From an uncultured bacterium (GTDB taxonomy: Bacteria; Verrucomicrobiota; Lentisphaeria; Victivallales; UBA1829): DNA of 64,000 nucleotides. Where the stretch lies: NCBI GenBank assembly GCA_900548385.1, contig URKJ01000003.1, positions 123,411 to 187,410 on the forward strand, in the 5' to 3' direction. Shown here in pieces: positions 59,592 to 64,000 of the stretch (positions are counted from its first letter, which is position 1; the number at the start of each line of letters is the position of its first letter). Position numbers and translations under genes: made by a program. Below the pieces are notes generated by a model. It saw only the letters and a program-made list of their open reading frames with translations, ran no database searches and was not told the DNA's origin.

Positions 59592-61139
59592 TTATTGCTT
59601 TTTGACGGCCGCGGCGTATTCCGTTTCCGTAACCGGACCGCCCCAGACGGTTTTGTTTTCACTGCGTTTCTGCATGACTGCGATATGGGAAAAATTGCTG
59701 TCCGGCGCCGCCCCGTGCCAGTGCTCGACCCCGGCGGGGATATCGACCGCATCGCCGGGCTGAAGCCGCCGCGCCGCCTTGCCGCGCTCCTGATAATAAC
59801 CGGCGCCGGAGGTGCAGAGCAGAATCTGGCCGATCGAATGCGTATGCCAGTTGTTGCGCACGCCGGAGGCAAAGGTCACGTTGGAGGCGGCAAGATCGGC
59901 GTTCCGATTGTCGACCAGCGGAGCCAGCCATGCGTCTCCATTGAAAGTGGCGCTTTCGATTTTCGTGCCTTGCGGAAAAACATCCTTGCGCTTGAGGGGA
60001 GAGGCCATCTCCAGCACCTCCGCAAGCTGCGCGTCGGTAAGCCCGTTGTGCTTGCCGACGCGGATGTGGGAATCGCGCTGGCGCTCGGTGCCGTCCATTG
60101 CGGCCAGTGCGGCGACGGTGGCGAGCTCGCGGGTTTTCCAGTCGAGGTTGTCACGCCCGAAAATGTCGCCGAACAGATGAGCTTTCAAAAAACGGTCGAT
60201 CGCGGGGGCGAATTCATAGACAGGCCCCTTGATTTCGACGCCGCAGAGTTTCGTCTGGTTGGCTCCGCCGAATGCGACGCTGTCTCCCGCCGGAAGCGGC
60301 CCCGGCAGTTTCCCCGGAACATCTTTGAGTCCCCGTGCTTCCCGCTCTCTGACCAGAGCCATGAAATTGTTGAGCGCGTTCAAGCTGCGCGGAAAACCGC
60401 AATAGGCGTAGAGCTGGACGAGAATCTCTTTGATCTCATTGACGGTCAATCCGGTGTCAAGCCCGGCGTTCAACGCCGTTTTCAGATTTCCCATGTTGCC
60501 GCGTGCGGTGTACATGCTGATTGCGGCAATGCTCCGCTCCTTTGCCGAAAGCGCCGCCGGTTCGATCGCAACGACTTCATCAAGCCACTTCTTCACTGCT
60601 TCCCGGGCGGAACGGATGCCGCCGCCGGAGAAGGTCGCCGCCTTCAGGACGCTGGATTTGCCGCAGAGCTTTTTCACATCGGTTTCGCACCGCTGCATTC
60701 CGCCTCCGCCGTGTGTAAAGAACGGAATGACGGTTTTTCCGGCTAAATCGTGCGTGGTCAGAAAAGTCGCTACGGGAGGCGCCATTGTGCCCCACCAGTT
60801 CGGGCTGCCGATGAAAACGACATCATAGTTCGCGATGCCGGAAACCTTGGCCTGCAGCTCCGGCCGGACACCGGCGCTGATGTCCGCCTTGGCGACTTCG
60901 GTGCATTTTCGGTAATCGGACGGGTACGGCTTGACCGGTTTGATTTCAAACAGCGTCCCTCCGGTTTCCTGCTGGATCATTTCCGCCGCCGCGCGGGTGT
61001 TGCCGCCCCACGAATAATAGGCGATCAACACCTTTTCCGGTCTCGTTTCGACTTTACCCGGCTTCAAGTCCTGCGCCGAAGCGGAAACTCCGCCGAGCAG
61101 GGACGCCGCGATTGCACATGCCATTGCTTTTTTGTTCAT
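59592..61139 (-). CDS. Exported flavodoxin-CMD-CMD-cupin fusion protein
   Basis: A 515-residue fusion. A signal peptide (residues 1-22, cut after ASA) is followed by a flavodoxin domain (about 36-188; YYSWGGNTRAAAEMI, SPNWWGTMAPPVATFL). Two carboxymuconolactone-decarboxylase-like domains come next (about 195-275, with YCGFPRSLNAL and Cys247; and about 315-390). A C-terminal cupin follows (about 400-490), with metal ligands His432, His434 and His473. The two parts after the flavodoxin resemble a CMD-cupin pair found as separate or fused genes in other bacteria. The reaction is unknown. GGAGGATG precedes the ATG. It lies 21 bp from the dehydrogenase gene. Confidence 0.85.
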   Translation of the reverse strand: MNKKAMACAIAASLLGGVSASAQDLKPGKVETRPEKVLIAYYSWGGNTRAAAEMIQQETGGTLFEIKPVKPYPSDYRKCTEVAKADISAGVRPELQAKVSGIANYDVVFIGSPNWWGTMAPPVATFLTTHDLAGKTVIPFFTHGGGGMQRCETDVKKLCGKSSVLKAATFSGGGIRSAREAVKKWLDEVVAIEPAALSAKERSIAAISMYTARGNMGNLKTALNAGLDTGLTVNEIKEILVQLYAYCGFPRSLNALNNFMALVREREARGLKDVPGKLPGPLPAGDSVAFGGANQTKLCGVEIKGPVYEFAPAIDRFLKAHLFGDIFGRDNLDWKTRELATVAALAAMDGTERQRDSHIRVGKHNGLTDAQLAEVLEMASPLKRKDVFPQGTKIESATFNGDAWLAPLVDNRNADLAASNVTFASGVRNNWHTHSIGQILLCTSGAGYYQERGKAARRLQPGDAVDIPAGVEHWHGAAPDSNFSHIAVMQKRSENKTVWGGPVTETEYAAAVKKQ

Positions 61140-61202
61140 TTGTCATCCTCCATTTCAGGTTATTGTGATCTTTTCCGACTCCCGGCGATTTCCTGTAATC
61201 TG

Positions 61203-61826
61203 TTATTCGGAGAGCACGCCCGGCATAATCCTTCTGATCCACTTCGCCACGGCATCGCCGGAGTCCGGAATGCTGTTGCGCGAGAAAGTCTCCCCCTCAA
61301 GGAAGTTCGCTTTCGGGCAGAGCTTCTTCATATCTTCCGGGTAACGGCCGAGGCCGCTGCCTCCGTGGGTGGTGAAAGGAACCAGCGTCTTGCCGGAAAA
61401 ATCATGATTCGACAGAAAGGTCGCAACCGGCGGTGCCATCGTGTTCCACCAGTTCGGCGTTCCGACGAAAATCACGTCATACTCATCGAGCTTTTCCGGC
61501 ATGGCGACGAGTTCCGGTTTGAACCCGGCGTCGATCTCTTTGCGGGTCTGCGCCACCACGCCCTTGTGAACTTTGGTGTAGGGTGTTTTCGGCTTGATCT
61601 CGAAGATGTCTCCACCGGTTTCCTTCTGGATCATATGGGCGATCTGCCGGGTATTGCCGAAGGAGTGGGAGAAGTAGGCGATCAATACCTTATGCGGCCC
61701 GGAAGAAGCGACGCCGTTCGGATTGGTCTGCTCCGCGAGCGGCTTCTCCGGCGCTTCCCCGCAGCCGGAAAGAGCCAATACCGCAACGACGGCGGCCGCC
61801 AGTGTTTTCCAGATATTGTTTTTCAT
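61203..61826 (-). CDS. Flavodoxin lipoprotein
   Basis: The 207-residue precursor has lipobox LSGC (Cys22) and a single flavodoxin domain closely similar to that in the neighbouring fusion: AYFSHSFGNTRQIAHMI (FMN phosphate loop), the TPNWWNTMAPPVATFL loop, and FTTHGGSGLGRYPEDMK. It would carry electrons or act as a reductase anchored outside the cytoplasm. I chose the ATG at 61826, with AAGGAA before it. Similarity to the fusion's flavodoxin suggests duplication within the cassette. Confidence 0.83.
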   Translation of the reverse strand: MKNNIWKTLAAAVVAVLALSGCGEAPEKPLAEQTNPNGVASSGPHKVLIAYFSHSFGNTRQIAHMIQKETGGDIFEIKPKTPYTKVHKGVVAQTRKEIDAGFKPELVAMPEKLDEYDVIFVGTPNWWNTMAPPVATFLSNHDFSGKTLVPFTTHGGSGLGRYPEDMKKLCPKANFLEGETFSRNSIPDSGDAVAKWIRRIMPGVLSE

Positions 61827-61843
61827 GGCAATCAATTCCTTTT

Positions 61844-62866
61844 TTATTGTTTCCGAAGATATTTTCCGAAAAAGTCATCCAGTTTCGGCAGGGTGATTTT
61901 CAGATAATCCGGGCGGTCATAGAGGTCGACGTGCGTGGCACCCGGAACGACAAACAGCTCTTTCGGCTCCGCCGCCTTCCGATAGGCATCCTCGCTGAAA
62001 TATTTGGACACGGCGTTCTCTCCGGCAATGAACAGCACCGGACGCGGCGAAATCGTTTCGATCTGCGCGAACGGGAAAAAGTTCATCATCGGGGCCAGAC
62101 TGGTGAAGGAGTAATATCCGGTCGAATTCGGATGATTCCCGCGCGGCGTATCGTAGTAGTCCAGAAAATCGATTGCGAATTTCGGCGTGTCGGCATTCAC
62201 CGTTTCCGGCAGTGCGCGGATCTCTTTCCGCGCTTCGCCGCGAAATTCCCGGGTGCGCTGTCTGCCGACTTCATCAAGAATCCGCATGCGCTGTTCATAG
62301 GTCTGCGTGTCGCCGACGCCCTGACGGCGCGCCCGTCCCATATCGTACATGCTGATTGTGGCGACCGCCTTGAGCCGATGGTCGATCTGGGCGGCGCTGA
62401 CGGAATAACAGCCTCCGCCGCAGATGCCGAGCACTCCGATGCGCTCCTCGTCCACCAGCGGGTGATTGCTCAGGAAGTCGGCGGCGGCGCTGAAGTCCTC
62501 AACCCGCGTCTCCGGGCTTTCGATATGGCGCGGCTCTCCGCCGCTCTCGCCGTAATGCGAGGCGTCGAAGGCGAGCGTCACATAACCAAGTTCCGTCAGC
62601 TTCTGCGCATACAGCCCGGAGGTCTGTTCCTTCACGCCGCCGAACGGATGGCCGACGATCACGGCGGCCAGCTTCCGGGAACCGGCGACGTCTTTCGGAG
62701 CATACAAGTCCCCGACCACTTCTATCCGGAAGCGGTTCCGGAAACGGACCTTTTCGACTGTCACTTCCTCACTGGCCGGAAAGGTATAGCGAGGAGCCGA
62801 GGCACAACCGCTTTCTCCCAGTGCGAGTGTTATTCCCGTCAGGATTGCCAATACGTTCTTTTTCAT
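61844..62866 (-). CDS. YcjY-like alpha/beta hydrolase, probable lipoprotein
   Basis: The 340-residue precursor has a signal segment ending in ESGC (Cys21), a weak lipobox because of Glu at -3. The alpha/beta-hydrolase fold follows. The nucleophile elbow GICGGG has cysteine in place of serine, as in E. coli YcjY and dienelactone hydrolases; a late GATHVDLYDRP supplies the histidine. The substrate is unknown. The ATG at 62866, with AGGAG eight bases away, fits better than the one at 62872. Confidence 0.78.
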   Translation of the reverse strand: MKKNVLAILTGITLALGESGCASAPRYTFPASEEVTVEKVRFRNRFRIEVVGDLYAPKDVAGSRKLAAVIVGHPFGGVKEQTSGLYAQKLTELGYVTLAFDASHYGESGGEPRHIESPETRVEDFSAAADFLSNHPLVDEERIGVLGICGGGCYSVSAAQIDHRLKAVATISMYDMGRARRQGVGDTQTYEQRMRILDEVGRQRTREFRGEARKEIRALPETVNADTPKFAIDFLDYYDTPRGNHPNSTGYYSFTSLAPMMNFFPFAQIETISPRPVLFIAGENAVSKYFSEDAYRKAAEPKELFVVPGATHVDLYDRPDYLKITLPKLDDFFGKYLRKQ

Positions 62867-62884
62867 GATCATTTCTCCTGTTGT

Positions 62885-63862
62885 TCAGATGCCGGTTCGT
62901 TTTTCCAATGCTTCCGGATAGCGCGCCCCGGCGATTTCGACTTCGTCTAAGGCCGCATTGATCCGGCGCTGTTCTTCAGCGGTGAATTCCAGTTCGGCCG
63001 CCGCCAGATTTTCCTCCAGCCGCGCGATCTTCCGGGTTCCGGGAATCGGGACGATCCACGGTCTCTGCGCGAGCAGCCACGCCAGCGCCAGCTGGGCGGG
63101 AGAACACCCCTTCGCCGCCGCCAGTTCGTTCAGAAGTTCAACCAGCTTCTGGTTCGCGGCCAGCATTTCCGGTGCAAAACGGGGAACAATGCTGCGGAAA
63201 TCATCCTTGCCGAAGGTTGCATCCGCCTTGATCGTACCGGTCAGGAAGCCTTTCCCCAGTGGACTGAAAGGCACGAGGCCGATATTGAGTTCTTCGAGCG
63301 TCGGCAGCAATTCCGCTTCCGGCTTGCGCCACCACATCGAGTATTCGCTTTCGACTGCGGTGAGCGGCAGAACCGCGTGGGCACGCCGGATGCTGCCGAT
63401 GCCCGGTTCCGAAAGCCCCCAGTGCCTGACCTTTCCGGCTTCGACCAGTTCTTTGACCGTTCCGGCGACCTCTTCGACCGGCACATTCGGATCGCCGCGG
63501 TGCTGATAATAGAGGTCGATCGCTTCGACGTTCAGCCGTTTCAGCGAACCTTCCACTGATTTGCGGATCACTTCAGGACGGCTGTCCTGAACTTGTCTGC
63601 CGCCGGCGACCTGAATACCGAACTTGGTCGCGATCTTCACCTCGCCGCGGAACGGTGCCAGCGCTTCTCCAACCAGTTCTTCATTCTCATACGGACCGTA
63701 GCATTCGGCAGTATCGAACATGGTGACGCCGAGTTCCACTGCCCGGCGGATCAGGGCGATCATTTCCTCGCGGTCCGCCGCCGGACCGTAGCCGTGGCTC
63801 ATTCCCATGCAACCGAGTCCGACTGCCGATACCTCCAGTTTTCCGAGTCTTCTTGTTTTCAT
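62885..63862 (-). CDS. Aldo/keto reductase
   Basis: A 325-residue NADP(H)-dependent reductase of the AKR fold. The catalytic tetrad is visible: Asp in FDTAECYGPYENEELVG (with the following Tyr), Lys in VKIATKFG, and His in YYQHRGDP. The NADP phosphate region PIPGTRKIARLEENL lies near the C-terminus. It reduces aldehydes or ketones in the cytoplasm; it alone of the cassette lacks an export signal. It is the first gene of the minus operon. The ATG is at 63862 with AAGGAGG before it. Confidence 0.9.
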   Translation of the reverse strand: MKTRRLGKLEVSAVGLGCMGMSHGYGPAADREEMIALIRRAVELGVTMFDTAECYGPYENEELVGEALAPFRGEVKIATKFGIQVAGGRQVQDSRPEVIRKSVEGSLKRLNVEAIDLYYQHRGDPNVPVEEVAGTVKELVEAGKVRHWGLSEPGIGSIRRAHAVLPLTAVESEYSMWWRKPEAELLPTLEELNIGLVPFSPLGKGFLTGTIKADATFGKDDFRSIVPRFAPEMLAANQKLVELLNELAAAKGCSPAQLALAWLLAQRPWIVPIPGTRKIARLEENLAAAELEFTAEEQRRINAALDEVEIAGARYPEALEKRTGI

Positions 63863-63982
63863 TTCAAACCTCCTTGATAAAATGTGTTTTTCTCAAAACA
63901 TCTCCTGCTTCATCATGAAACTGTTGCTTCATTTGCAGCACAAGCCAAAATAAATTTTCTTGTTTCATGTTACAAGATATTT

Positions 63983-64000
63983 GTTCGAGTAGCTCTAATT
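63983..64000 (-). promoter_or_regulatory. Second AdhR-type dyad, upstream of the exported redox cassette
   Basis: GTTCGAGTAGCTCTAATT ends at the last base of the window and shares 13 of 17 positions with the dyad at 57386. The GAG/CTC core is kept. Its position, about 120 bp upstream of the aldo/keto reductase start, suits a MerR-type operator; the -35 element would lie beyond the window. Confidence 0.5.

Noticed and set aside
56400..64000. Second copy of the tmRNA 3' end as an att site
   Set aside because: I looked for GGGTTCGACTCCCGCCACC and found no second copy; the right boundary may be outside the window.

Overview
This window looks like a chromosomal segment of a diderm bacterium of the PVC superphylum, most likely a Lentisphaerota (Victivallis-like) gut organism. 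This is an inference. It rests on an envelope block with lipoproteins resembling LptE, BamD and BamE, meso-diaminopimelate peptidoglycan genes (dapB, and murE with a DNPR motif), a prepilin-like H-x9-DG protein of the kind abundant in Lentisphaerae and Planctomycetes, many sugar and sugar-acid genes, and ferredoxin- and hydrogenase-linked functions (HydE, IorAB, pyruvate phosphate dikinase). G+C is in the mid-50s percent by eye; I did not count it.

Layout. 1-7.8 kb: mnmA-hydE-GH36 alpha-galactosidase as an overlapping + operon, facing a U32 peptidase-family gene and a GH32 fructanase on the minus strand. 7.9-12.8 kb: a minus-strand sugar-acid (galactonate-type) operon in the order kdgK, dgoD, SDR, dgoA, plus a Gfo/Idh oxidoreductase with its own promoter. 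13-23 kb: citrate synthase, marC, a prepilin, rsmE, an acyl-CoA synthetase, and a tightly overlapped operon of formyl-THF cyclo-ligase, RNase Y, HD hydrolase and orphan OppF-like ATPase. 23-30 kb: tRNA-Thr(TGU), an ArsC/Spx-like protein, MTA phosphorylase, and a run of envelope proteins ending in a PP2C phosphatase. 30-35.4 kb: a minus operon for envelope construction (BamD-like, LptE, BamE-like, MurF, MurE, macro domain). 35.5-41.4 kb: a glycosyltransferase, FKBP, and an arylpyruvate module (iorA, iorB, paaK, ACT). 41.4-47.9 kb: hisI, a MurB-Ddl fusion, an odd S24-like/HTH protein, ftsQ, dapB and an RNA m5U methyltransferase. 48-51.5 kb: a small lipoprotein and a pyruvate phosphate dikinase with a histone-H1-like lysine/alanine tail. 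51.5-55.2 kb: a second dgoA-dgoD pair with a divergent PocR-AraC regulator, whose likely binding site is visible as two direct repeats 21 bp apart. 55.3-56.4 kb: a WrbA-like flavoprotein and the tmRNA gene.

Downstream of tmRNA the character changes. A truncated tyrosine recombinase follows the tmRNA terminator. After a 486-bp non-coding stretch come an AdhR-like MerR regulator and a minus-strand cassette: aldo/keto reductase, YcjY-like hydrolase, flavodoxin lipoprotein, a flavodoxin-CMD-CMD-cupin fusion and a zinc alcohol dehydrogenase. Four of those five products carry export signals. Two degenerate or short genes close the cassette. An AdhR-type dyad lies in the merR promoter and a second, related one at the last bases of the window, upstream of the cassette. 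I read this as an ssrA-associated accessory region holding an aldehyde- or electrophile-responsive exported redox system. It is the most unusual content in the window.

Functional themes: breakdown of plant or host sugars and sugar acids, peptidoglycan and outer-membrane assembly, anaerobic keto-acid metabolism, and an acquired exported redox cassette.
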